Below, piece after piece: positions 1 to 5,792 of a DNA stretch of 6,875 nucleotides. A program made the translations under genes and the position numbers. Origin of the DNA: JAFNAG01 sp964353465 (GTDB lineage: Bacteria; Acidobacteriota; UBA6911); assembly GCA_964353465.1 (NCBI GenBank), contig CAYGWQ010000291.1, positions 1-6,875 on the forward strand. The letters run 5' to 3'. Numbering within the stretch: the first letter of the stretch is position 1; every line of letters starts with the position of its first letter. The notes beneath the pieces were generated by a model. That model was not told the DNA's origin. It worked only from the letters and a program-made list of their open reading frames with translations, and ran no database searches.

Positions 1-1681
1 GGGCCACAGTATCCGGGATGTCCTTAGGTCCCTGGCACATGCCCGCAACAAAAACGCCGCCCCGCTCTGTGTAGGTGGGATCTCCATTGTAGCTAAGCTC
101 AGAAAAGAATCCATCTTCGTCGCGCGGAATCCCGAGCAGCTGGGCCAGCTCTCGAGTCCCGGAAGCGGGTATTACGCCCACGGCGAGGACGACCAGATCG
201 GCCGACAACTCAACCACCCGATCCTGCAGCATGTCCTCACCTTTGACCATCAACTGTCCATTGGATTCCACGATCTGGGCCGTCCGTCCCCGGACGATGT
301 GCGTTCCCTCCGCCTTAATCCGCTCCATGAATTCTTCGTACCCTTTTCCGAAGGCGCGCATGTCGATGTAGAATTCGTAGCAGTTGGCATCGGGAAGCTT
401 TTCGTGGACTAGGTGGGCGAACTTGAGCGAGTACATGCAGCAGACCCGAGAACAATAGGAGTTGTAGTTGGCATCGCGGGATCCGACACAGTGGATGATG
501 GCCACGTTTTTCGGGGGCGGTGCGTTCGGATCGGCGACCCACTCCTCCACCTTGGTCCGCTTGTTGAGCTTTTTCGTCTTGAGAACGATCTTTCCCCCCG
601 TTGGCCCCGAGGCGTTGGTGATGCGCTCGAATTCCAGCGATGTAAGCACGTTGGGGAACTTGCCGTAGCCGTAACGCTCAATCCGCCGCGCGTCGAAAAG
701 TTCGTAGCCGGTAGCCAGGATGATGTTCCCGACCTCGAATTCGACGATCTGGTCCTTCTCATCCAGATGGATACAGTCCTTCGGACATTTCTTCAGGCAG
801 GCCCCGCATTTTTCCCCATTCGTCAGGACATAGGTGCAGGTCTCCGGATCGACGAGGTACGAATTCGGCACGGCCTGAGGGAAGGGGATGTAAATAGCTT
901 TGCGGTGCACCAGCCGGGAATCGAACTCGCTCCAGACTGAGATCGGGCAGATCTCCGTGCAGGCATTGCAGGACACGCAAGAATCGATGTCCACATATCG
1001 CGCCTTCTTGCGTACCTTCACTTTGTAGGAGCCCGCGGCGCCCGTGACCTCCTGGACCTCCGCGTTGGTCACCAACTGGATCTTCTCATGATCTCCTACA
1101 GCAACCATCTTTGGAGTAAGAATGCAGGCAGCGCAATCGAGCGTCGGAAAGGTCTTGTCGAACATGGCCATGTGGCCGCCGATGGTGCCGGTCCGCTCTA
1201 TCAAATAAACCTGCTTGCCCGCGTCCGCGATCTCGAGTGCAGCCTGGATGCCGGCGATGCCGCCCCCGATGATTAAAGTGGCCGGGTGGACCGGTGTCGC
1301 CTTGGGCACGGCTACGAGAGAAAAAGGAACGCCACGGACCGCACAGGCCACGATCGCCTTTGCACGCTCGTTGTCGTTATCCGTGACCGCACCGTGCTCG
1401 CGGAATGAGGCAAGACAAATCTCGTCCGGATTCGCGCCAGCCAGCATCATCGCGCGGGTAAAGACCGGCTTGAAAAAGCCTGGCGAGTCCCCGGCCAAGA
1501 CAATCCGATCCAATCTCTCGCTGCGAATTTCTTCGGCGAGCGCCTTGGAATTCAGTCGCGGGCGGAAACCCAGAAGCCGGACTTTCTCAACTGCCGGCAG
1601 GTTGGCTGCGTATTTTGCGATTGCCTGGAGGTTGATGACACTATCAGCCAGGCTCTGTGCGAGGAAAACGCCGATTCTCAT
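1..1681 (-). CDS. hdrA: HdrA-type FAD/iron-sulfur electron-transfer subunit (long paralogue, 3' partial)
   Basis: The reverse strand reads without interruption for 560 codons from ATG at 1681-1679 to the left edge, so the C-terminus is missing. Family role: the soluble HdrA flavoprotein passes electrons between FAD, ferredoxin-like clusters and HdrBC, often by flavin-based bifurcation. Seen: an N-terminal domain (about 1-130); Rossmann motif GGGIAG at 139-144; the HdrA signature TLDCAACILTPKM at 180-192; an inserted ferredoxin region with C235, C238, C241, C245 and then C282, C292, C295, C299, C303; and the conserved YCSRVCCMY at 409-417. Methanogen HdrA is about 650 residues, so roughly 100 or more residues, including the usual C-terminal ferredoxin domain, should lie outside. 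The start is supported by the family-typical MRIGVF opening and by GGGAGGGG six bases upstream. Oddity: the N-terminal cluster cysteines are replaced (CHCG is AQSL here, and the Cys of REHCSW is Gly97). The gene is divergent from the hdrCBA operon. Family assignment is secure; physiological partner unknown. Confidence 0.95.
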   Translation of the reverse strand, partial: MRIGVFLAQSLADSVINLQAIAKYAANLPAVEKVRLLGFRPRLNSKALAEEIRSERLDRIVLAGDSPGFFKPVFTRAMMLAGANPDEICLASFREHGAVTDNDNERAKAIVACAVRGVPFSLVAVPKATPVHPATLIIGGGIAGIQAALEIADAGKQVYLIERTGTIGGHMAMFDKTFPTLDCAACILTPKMVAVGDHEKIQLVTNAEVQEVTGAAGSYKVKVRKKARYVDIDSCVSCNACTEICPISVWSEFDSRLVHRKAIYIPFPQAVPNSYLVDPETCTYVLTNGEKCGACLKKCPKDCIHLDEKDQIVEFEVGNIILATGYELFDARRIERYGYGKFPNVLTSLEFERITNASGPTGGKIVLKTKKLNKRTKVEEWVADPNAPPPKNVAIIHCVGSRDANYNSYCSRVCCMYSLKFAHLVHEKLPDANCYEFYIDMRAFGKGYEEFMERIKAEGTHIVRGRTAQIVESNGQLMVKGEDMLQDRVVELSADLVVLAVGVIPASGTRELAQLLGIPRDEDGFFSELSYNGDPTYTERGGVFVAGMCQGPKDIPDTVA

Positions 1682-1778
1682 GCCTTACCCCTCCCACCAA
1701 AATCACCGCAGCGAAGGGCTCGCCGCCACGGTGCCAAGGCATTTACAGCGCGTGTGTAGGATCGATTGAGAGTAACGC

Positions 1779-1799
1779 GTGCATCTTCATGCGATGCAC
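1779..1799. repeat. Perfect 7-bp inverted repeat with 7-base spacer (operator or leader hairpin candidate)
   Basis: GTGCATC (1779-1785) and GATGCAC (1793-1799) are exact reverse complements separated by TTCATGC. No T-run follows on either strand, so it does not look like an intrinsic terminator. It sits just downstream of the predicted start point of the minus-strand hdrA, where a repressor site or a 5' leader hairpin would be effective. Its GCATC core recurs in the motif cluster at 2021-2109. Confidence 0.5.
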
Positions 1800-1808
1800 A
1801 ATGGACCG

Positions 1809-1836
1809 ATTATATTTATCTAATATGATTATGCAA
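1809..1836 (-). promoter_or_regulatory. Candidate sigma70-type promoter of the minus-strand hdrA
   Basis: Read on the minus strand, TTGCAT (1836-1831) is followed after 16 bases by a perfect TATAAT (1814-1809). The -10 box is ideal and the -35 keeps only the TTG core (3 of 6 consensus bases). Transcription would start near 1802, giving a leader of about 120 bases before the hdrA ATG at 1681. A perfect inverted repeat (1779-1799) would lie immediately downstream of that start point. The surrounding DNA is AT-rich, so a chance TATAAT is possible. Confidence 0.4.
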
Positions 1837-2021
1837 GAGGTTTTTGAATTTTATTTCAGTTTTCAAGTCGAATTGCCTAACGTCCACATTTCTACGTCGC
1901 ACTCGGCGAACGATTGGATGATCTTGCAGCGTATGAGTCGTATATATATTTTCTACATCTCATTAGTGTTGAAATATTAATCAATATATGCTTCCGGAAA
2001 CGCCCGGCGCAAAAATCCGGG

Positions 2022-2051
2022 TGCATCATTCCAATATGCATCATTCCAATA
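2022..2051. repeat. Perfect 15-bp tandem direct repeat, two copies
   Basis: TGCATCATTCCAATA occurs at 2022-2036 and again, with no gap, at 2037-2051. The TGCATCAT half recurs at 2102-2109 and a near-match ATGCATGAT is at 2070-2078. The repeat lies roughly midway between the two divergent genes. It may be a regulator-binding array or a simple slippage duplication; the sequence alone does not decide. Confidence 0.6.
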
Positions 2052-2144
2052 TTTTGAATGCTCTGCCGCATGCATGATACGACGCAATCAGCCGAACGAA
2101 ATGCATCATGAGCTGTGGGCTATATCGCCCAAAAAATGAGCTAT

Positions 2145-2172
2145 TTGACCACAATCTCAAAGCGGCGATAAA
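2145..2172 (+). promoter_or_regulatory. Weak sigma70-like promoter candidate toward the hdrCBA operon
   Basis: TTGACC (2145-2150, five of six -35 consensus bases) is followed after 16 bases by GATAAA (2167-2172, four of six -10 consensus bases). It lies downstream of the ATGCATCAT-like motif cluster and points toward hdrC. The leader would be about 460 bases, which is long, so this is a tentative call that competes with the sigma54-like site at 2288-2303. Confidence 0.22.
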
Positions 2173-2287
2173 AATCCCCAATTCATTCCTCTTACTCCAC
2201 CGGTGCGCGTCTTTCTAATTTATTCATTACAAATAGTATAAATCGCATTGTCATAAAGAGACAAACCATGGCGCCAAACAGCCCCCA

Positions 2288-2303
2288 TGGCAGGGAATGT
2301 GCT
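2288..2303 (+). promoter_or_regulatory. Candidate sigma54 (-24/-12) promoter toward hdrCBA
   Basis: TGGCAG-N5-GTGCT matches the sigma54 pattern TGGCAC-N5-TTGCW except at two positions, and the invariant GG (2289-2290) and GC (2301-2302) have the required 10-base spacing. Transcription would start near 2313, leaving a leader of about 325 bases before hdrC. A 7-bp direct repeat CCATGGC (2266-2272, 2285-2291) overlaps the -24 side. No enhancer-binding regulator is encoded in the window, so support is sequence-only. Confidence 0.3.
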
Positions 2304-2638
2304 TAGAGAATACCTCAATATATACTGGAGCCTTCGGCAAACTCCCAGAATGTCGACTGGCTCCTAACAGGTCCGTGCGTAAAGGCTCAGATAGAGAAGG
2401 CATTCTTGGCTTGCGCTCGTCAAAACTACTCCCAGAACGAACCGGCCATTGTTTTTTTTGTCATTCCACCCAACCGAGGGCACATGAAGTCGGTGTATCC
2501 GGACTGTAAAACGCGCGGTTAAGCAGCATCAGCAAAGTGCCGTCCCTCGCTCTTGGTTTCGCGCGGATGGCGGAATATCGGAATGAGGCGCAGGCAACGC
2601 TAATCGGGGGAGACGGCTTATGAAGCGGGAGGGCTTTC

Positions 2639-3220
2639 ATGAACGGTGAGCGTCAGACTGTTCTCTACGAACAGAGTATGGACCCGGGATTCCTGGATGA
2701 GGTCTACAACATCTACGGAGGGGAGAAGATCAAGGATTGTATCCAATGCGGGACTTGCAGCGGATCCTGCCCCGTATCCTGGGCCATGGAAGAGACACCG
2801 CGTCAGATCTTTGCCATGATCCGGGCAGGTATGCGGGATCGGATCCTGGACAGCCTCACGATATGGACCTGCGCATCATGCTATCAGTGCGCGCAACGCT
2901 GCCCGCAGGAGATCAAGATCACGGACATCATGTATATGCTCAAGCGCATGGCGATTCGTGAGAATCGACAACGGAGCAAGCATGCCCGCGCCCTTTCCAA
3001 GGCATTTGTGGAAATCGTCAACAAGTACGGCCGTAATCGCGAGACCGCCCTGATGATCAAGTTCATGCTGGCTACAAACCCGCTGGGCTCGATTTCGGCA
3101 GCGCCGGTCGGCCTGAGCCTCCGCTTGCACGGTCGGCTGCCGCTGGGAGGCTCCCGGGTGCGCGACATTGACGGGCTCCGTAAGATCGTGGCCAAAGCCC
3201 AAGAACTGGGAGGTGAGTGA
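2639..3220 (+). CDS. hdrC: HdrC-type iron-sulfur subunit of heterodisulfide reductase-like complex
   Basis: A 193-residue soluble protein with two complete [4Fe-4S] motifs: C34-C37-C40-C44-P and C78-C81-C84-C88-P. The spacing and the intervening WTCASCYQCAQRCP block are characteristic of HdrC, the small ferredoxin-like subunit that wires HdrA to the catalytic HdrB. The length fits the family (about 180-200 residues), and no membrane segment is visible, unlike the membrane-bound HdrE/DsrM-type systems, so a cytoplasmic location is inferred. The start is chosen from GGGAGGG at 2627-2633, five bases before the ATG; an ATG at 2620 is in another frame. First gene of the operon: its TGA is directly followed by the hdrB ATG. 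The C-terminal third (about 120-193) lacks cysteines and is the usual helical tail. The real disulfide or thiol partner in this organism is not revealed by the sequence. Confidence 0.93.
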   Translation: MNGERQTVLYEQSMDPGFLDEVYNIYGGEKIKDCIQCGTCSGSCPVSWAMEETPRQIFAMIRAGMRDRILDSLTIWTCASCYQCAQRCPQEIKITDIMYMLKRMAIRENRQRSKHARALSKAFVEIVNKYGRNRETALMIKFMLATNPLGSISAAPVGLSLRLHGRLPLGGSRVRDIDGLRKIVAKAQELGGE

Positions 3221-4099
3221 ATGCGATATGCCTACTACCCCGGATGCTCATTGGATGCAACCGCCCGGCCGTACCAGGAGTCGGTCCATGCTGTCGCCAA
3301 ATCGCTCGGTATGGACCTGGTCGAGATTGAAGACTGGAATTGCTGCGGCGCCACGGCATACATGAGCGTCAACGAAGTGCTCTCCTTCTGCCTCAGCGCC
3401 CGCAACCTCGCCCAGGCCCGTCGTACCGGAGACCAGGTGGTTACCGCCTGCAGCGCATGCTTCACCAATCTCCGCAAGACCGAGGTGTACCTCGCGGAAT
3501 CCGCAGAAATCAAGGAGAAGGTGAACCTGGCCCTGGGAGAGGCAGGAATGCATTATGAAGGCGGCACGGTCATCAAGCACTTCCTGCAAGCAGTCGTCGA
3601 GGACGTAGGGCTGGACCGCATTAAGGCCCTGATCAAACGCCCCCTGCACGGATTGCGTGTGGCGCCTTATTACGGGTGCCAGATCGCAAGGCCCTACGGC
3701 ATCGAAGATGACACCGACAATCCGACCATGCTGGACCGTCTGCTCGAAACGCTCGGCGCTACCCCCACCTACTATCCGATGAAGACCATGTGTTGTGGAG
3801 GAGCCTTGATGGGGACAAACGAACCGGTGGCGCTCCGGCTGTGCCGCAATCTGCTGCTCTGCGCCCAGCAGGATCAGGCCGACTGTATCGCGGTTACCTG
3901 TCCCCTCTGCCAGATGAACCTGGATGTGTATCAAGCCAAAATCAACAAAGCCTACCAGACGGATTTCCACATTCCGATTGTGTACTTCACCCAGTTGATG
4001 GGTCTTGCCTTCGCGCTGGGATCTGACCTGTTGGGGTTGCAGCGCTGCATAGTGCCCGCAACCAAAGTCGTGACTCGATTTGCCAGGGAGGCCGTATGA
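3221..4099 (+). CDS. hdrB: HdrB-type subunit with two CCG domains
   Basis: A 292-residue protein with two cysteine-rich CCG domains. Domain 1 has C9, C41-C42, C77 and C80; domain 2 has C153, C191-C192, C227 and C230, both in the pattern C-X31-38-CC-X34-CXXC. In methanogen HdrB, such domains bind two noncubane [4Fe-4S] clusters that cleave the CoM-S-S-CoB disulfide. All ligand positions are present, so this copy should be able to bind both clusters. Bacterial homologues occur in sulfate reducers, acetogens and syntrophs, where the substrate is often unknown. The opening MRYAYYPGCS is typical and fixes the start. It begins immediately after the hdrC stop and its TGA overlaps the next ATG by four bases, indicating translational coupling and a shared complex. 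Length is normal for HdrB. No signal peptide or membrane segment is seen. Confidence 0.94.
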   Translation: MRYAYYPGCSLDATARPYQESVHAVAKSLGMDLVEIEDWNCCGATAYMSVNEVLSFCLSARNLAQARRTGDQVVTACSACFTNLRKTEVYLAESAEIKEKVNLALGEAGMHYEGGTVIKHFLQAVVEDVGLDRIKALIKRPLHGLRVAPYYGCQIARPYGIEDDTDNPTMLDRLLETLGATPTYYPMKTMCCGGALMGTNEPVALRLCRNLLLCAQQDQADCIAVTCPLCQMNLDVYQAKINKAYQTDFHIPIVYFTQLMGLAFALGSDLLGLQRCIVPATKVVTRFAREAV

Positions 4100-4956
4100 G
4101 TGTCCGGATCGGCGTGTATGTGTGTCATTGCGGCACCAATATCTCGGGCAAGGTGAACATATCGGAAGTAACGGCATTTGCCAGAACGCTTCCGAACGTG
4201 GCCATCGCCCGAGAATACAAGTTCATGTGCTCCGATCCTGGGCAGCTTCTGATCCAGGACGACATCAAGGGAGCAGGACTCGACCGCATCGTCGTGGCCT
4301 CCTGTTCGCCGCTCATGCACGAGCCGACCTTCCGGGGTGCATGCGAAAGGGCGGATCTGAATCGCTACCTCTTCCAGATGGCGAATATCCGGGAGCATTG
4401 CTCCTGGGTCACGGTGGATCCAAGCGCCGCGACGGAGAAAGCCAAAGCACTGCTGGCGGCATCCGTGGCCAAGGCCGCAGCCCTTGCGGAACTGCCCCGG
4501 AAAAAGGTCCCGGTGAACAATACGGCGCTCGTCGTGGGGGGCGGCATTGCCGGCATCCAGGCTGCGCTGGACATCGCAGAGTCGGGGCGGACGGTCTATC
4601 TCGTCGAGAAGGAACCTTCGATCGGCGGGCATATGGCGCAGTTCGACAAGACATTCCCAACCCTGGATTGCGCCGCCTGCATCCTCACGCCCAAGATGGT
4701 GCAGGTCGGGCAACATCCCAACATTAAACTGATGTCTTCCAGTGAGGTGGAGGAGGTCGGGGGGTTTGTCGGCAACTTCCGAGTGAAGGTGCGGCGCAAG
4801 GCCACCTACGTGGACCATGCCAAGTGCAACGGGTGCGGGCTCTGCTGGGAATCATGCCCTGCCAGGAAGATCCCGGCAAAGCGGGTCATCCGCAAGGGCA
4901 AGCTGATCATCGGGAGTACGGCAAACGGCGCCGGCGCCCCCCGGGGAAATGAATAG
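4096..4956 (+). CDS. hdrA: Short HdrA-like protein (N-terminal cluster domain, FAD motif, one ferredoxin motif)
   Basis: A 286-residue HdrA relative, under half the usual length of about 650. Seen in order: the N-terminal iron-sulfur domain with C10 and C12 (VCHCGTN), C45 (MCSDPGQ), C70 (ASCSPLMHEPTF) and C102 (REHCSW); the FAD/Rossmann motif GGGIAG at 148-153; TLDCAACILTPKM at 189-201 with C192 and C195; and one ferredoxin motif C244-C247-C250-C254-P. The frame then ends after a basic tail (KIPAKRVIRKGKLIIG) at TAG 4954-4956. The second ferredoxin motif, the rest of the flavoprotein fold and the C-terminal ferredoxin domain are absent. Only 26 bases separate it from the next gene, so no shifted remnant of the missing half follows: this looks like a true short form, not a recent frameshift. 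The ATG overlaps the hdrB stop. It could be a subunit partnering HdrBC, or a decayed copy; the intact motifs favour a working protein. Confidence 0.88.
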   Translation: MSVRIGVYVCHCGTNISGKVNISEVTAFARTLPNVAIAREYKFMCSDPGQLLIQDDIKGAGLDRIVVASCSPLMHEPTFRGACERADLNRYLFQMANIREHCSWVTVDPSAATEKAKALLAASVAKAAALAELPRKKVPVNNTALVVGGGIAGIQAALDIAESGRTVYLVEKEPSIGGHMAQFDKTFPTLDCAACILTPKMVQVGQHPNIKLMSSSEVEEVGGFVGNFRVKVRRKATYVDHAKCNGCGLCWESCPARKIPAKRVIRKGKLIIGSTANGAGAPRGNE

Positions 4957-4982
4957 GCCTGATATCTGAGGCTGCGTGAATC

Positions 4983-5345
4983 ATGCCAACATTGGCGAAG
5001 CAAAAAACGATCACTCTGGCTCAGGTCCGCGACCTGCTGGGGGCTGAGGTGTTTTACGGCGAGGACCTCTCCGTCCAGGTAGGAGAGATCGGCGCAGCGG
5101 ACCTGATGAGTGACGTCCTGGCACTGGGCAAGCCGGGGATGCTTCTCCTGACCGGCCTGGCCAGCACCCAAATGATCAGGACGGTTGCAGTAGCGGGTCT
5201 CTGCGGGGTTGTGCTGGTTCGGGGCAAAAAACCGCACGAATCGGTTGTGGCGTTGGCGAGAGAGAGGAAGATTCCGCTGCTCGGCACCTCGCTCACGATG
5301 TTCGAGACCGCGGGACTGCTTTACACGGCTATGACCGGCAGGTAG
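4983..5345 (+). CDS. DRTGG-domain protein
   Basis: A 120-residue single-domain protein. The conserved DRTGG-type core is visible: GAADLMSDVLA at 37-47, LLTGL at 55-59, then an IRT segment at 65-67 and VRGKKP at 79-84, ending in a hydrophobic MFETAGLLYTA tail. The domain is known from phosphotransacetylase N-termini and CBS-containing pyrophosphatases, and stand-alone copies are common beside [FeFe]-hydrogenase genes; a ligand-binding or regulatory role is assumed for the family but its ligand is not established. No cysteine cluster, signal peptide or membrane segment is present. The start ATG has a modest TGAGG at 4967-4971, eleven bases upstream. It follows the short hdrA by 26 bases and precedes the ATP-binding protein by 3, consistent with co-transcription and a joint regulatory task with the next two genes. 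Confidence 0.85.
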   Translation: MPTLAKQKTITLAQVRDLLGAEVFYGEDLSVQVGEIGAADLMSDVLALGKPGMLLLTGLASTQMIRTVAVAGLCGVVLVRGKKPHESVVALARERKIPLLGTSLTMFETAGLLYTAMTGR

Positions 5346-5348
5346 GGA

Positions 5349-5783
5349 ATGGATCCGCCGCAAGAACTCGAAAGCACCTATCTGGTGGCGGGCAGGGATT
5401 TTACCAACGCCGGCAGGGTATCGACGGCGATTATGGACACATTAAAACGCCTCGGTGTGGATCCTGAGGTTGTGCGCCGTGTGGCCATTGCCACCTACGA
5501 GGCCGAAATGAACATGGTCATGTATGCCGTGCGTGGCAGGATGTTGCTCAGGATTAATCCTCACGCCGTCATCATCGAAGCTGAGGACGAGGGGCCCGGT
5601 ATCGAGGACATCAACTTGGCGATGCAGGAGGGTTATTCGACCGCGACGCCGGAAATGCAGGAAATGGGATTCGGGGCCGGGATGGGCCTGCCGAACATCC
5701 AGAAGCATGCAGATGCATTAGAGATTACATCGGAAGTTTCCAAGGGAACGCGGCTTATCATCCGCGTAAACCAGATGGCTTGA
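5349..5783 (+). CDS. RsbW-like ATP-binding protein (HATPase_c, anti-sigma factor/Ser-Thr kinase type)
   Basis: A 144-residue protein made of one GHKL ATPase domain. The N box is E51-A-E-M-N55, the G1 box is D80-E-G-P-G84 and the G2 box is GFGAGMGLPNI at 107-117, all intact, so ATP binding is likely. The short length, with no histidine-phosphoacceptor domain and no sensor region, matches anti-sigma factor/serine kinase proteins of the RsbW/SpoIIAB type rather than a two-component histidine kinase. Such proteins occur in accessory sets of [FeFe] hydrogenases together with DRTGG proteins. No partner sigma factor, STAS antagonist or PP2C phosphatase is present in the window. Its ATG lies 3 bases after the DRTGG stop, with AGG at 5340-5342 as the likely ribosome site. 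Family call is firm; the kinase or anti-sigma activity is inferred. Confidence 0.87.
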   Translation: MDPPQELESTYLVAGRDFTNAGRVSTAIMDTLKRLGVDPEVVRRVAIATYEAEMNMVMYAVRGRMLLRINPHAVIIEAEDEGPGIEDINLAMQEGYSTATPEMQEMGFGAGMGLPNIQKHADALEITSEVSKGTRLIIRVNQMA

Positions 5784-5792
5784 GGAAACCGC

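Larger units (their letters stand above)
1682..2638. other. Divergent intergenic region without a convincing gene
   Basis: This 957-bp stretch separates the minus-strand hdrA from the plus-strand hdrCBA operon. Its base composition changes sharply: 1801-1860 contains only 15 G or C in 60, and 1921-1980 only 17 in 60, against GC-rich flanking genes. Open frames here (for example 1801-1980 and 2297-2509 on the plus strand) give proteins with no recognisable motif, no good ribosome binding site and atypical composition, so I do not call them. What it does hold is regulatory-looking sequence: a minus-strand TATAAT promoter candidate, a perfect inverted repeat, a 15-bp tandem repeat, recurring ATGCATCAT-like words, and plus-strand sigma70-like and sigma54-like candidates. 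Positions 2305-2620 show only minor repeats (ACTCCCAGAA at 2341-2350 and 2428-2437; GGAGCC/GGCTCC arms at 2327-2332 and 2359-2364). Confidence 0.7.

Noticed and set aside
905..935. tRNA T-arm-like sequence on the minus strand (GAGTTCGATTCCCGG)
   Set aside because: It lies inside the conserved ferredoxin insertion of HdrA (encoding SEFDSRL), and no acceptor, D-arm or anticodon arm surrounds it.
413..940. Plus-strand open frame of 175 codons within the left region, and another at 1215-1769
   Set aside because: The opposite strand carries an uninterrupted HdrA with all its motifs; these are antisense shadows.
1657..1980. Possible small protein of 107 codons, or its 60-codon part from 1801
   Set aside because: It starts inside hdrA on the opposite strand, has no ribosome site at either ATG, and its sequence simply follows the AT-rich composition.
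2116..2131. TGGGC-TATATC-GCCCA hairpin as a terminator
   Set aside because: Five-base arms with no U-tract after the stem on either strand; the A-run on the plus-strand side would come before the stem for minus-strand transcripts.
2451..2460. Run of eight T as an intrinsic terminator
   Set aside because: No stable GC-rich stem precedes it on the plus strand; only a distant TGGC/GCCA pairing is possible.
2297..2509. 70-codon plus-strand open frame in the hdrC leader
   Set aside because: No recognisable motif and no Shine-Dalgarno; it would overlap the predicted sigma54-like promoter.
3248..4177. Long minus-strand open frame (309 codons) opposite hdrB, and a similar one at 3952-4818
   Set aside because: Both lie antisense to genes with complete family motifs; their translations show no domain and reflect the high GC codon pattern of the true strand.
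4080..4727. Plus-strand open frame of 215 codons overlapping the short hdrA
   Set aside because: It is out of frame with the HdrA motifs, and its composition (Gly/Arg-rich, no domain) is that of a shifted GC-rich reading.
4900..4982. Frameshift as the cause of the short hdrA
   Set aside because: No frame after 4956 encodes the second ferredoxin motif or the rest of HdrA; the DRTGG gene begins 26 bases on, so the missing half is absent rather than shifted.
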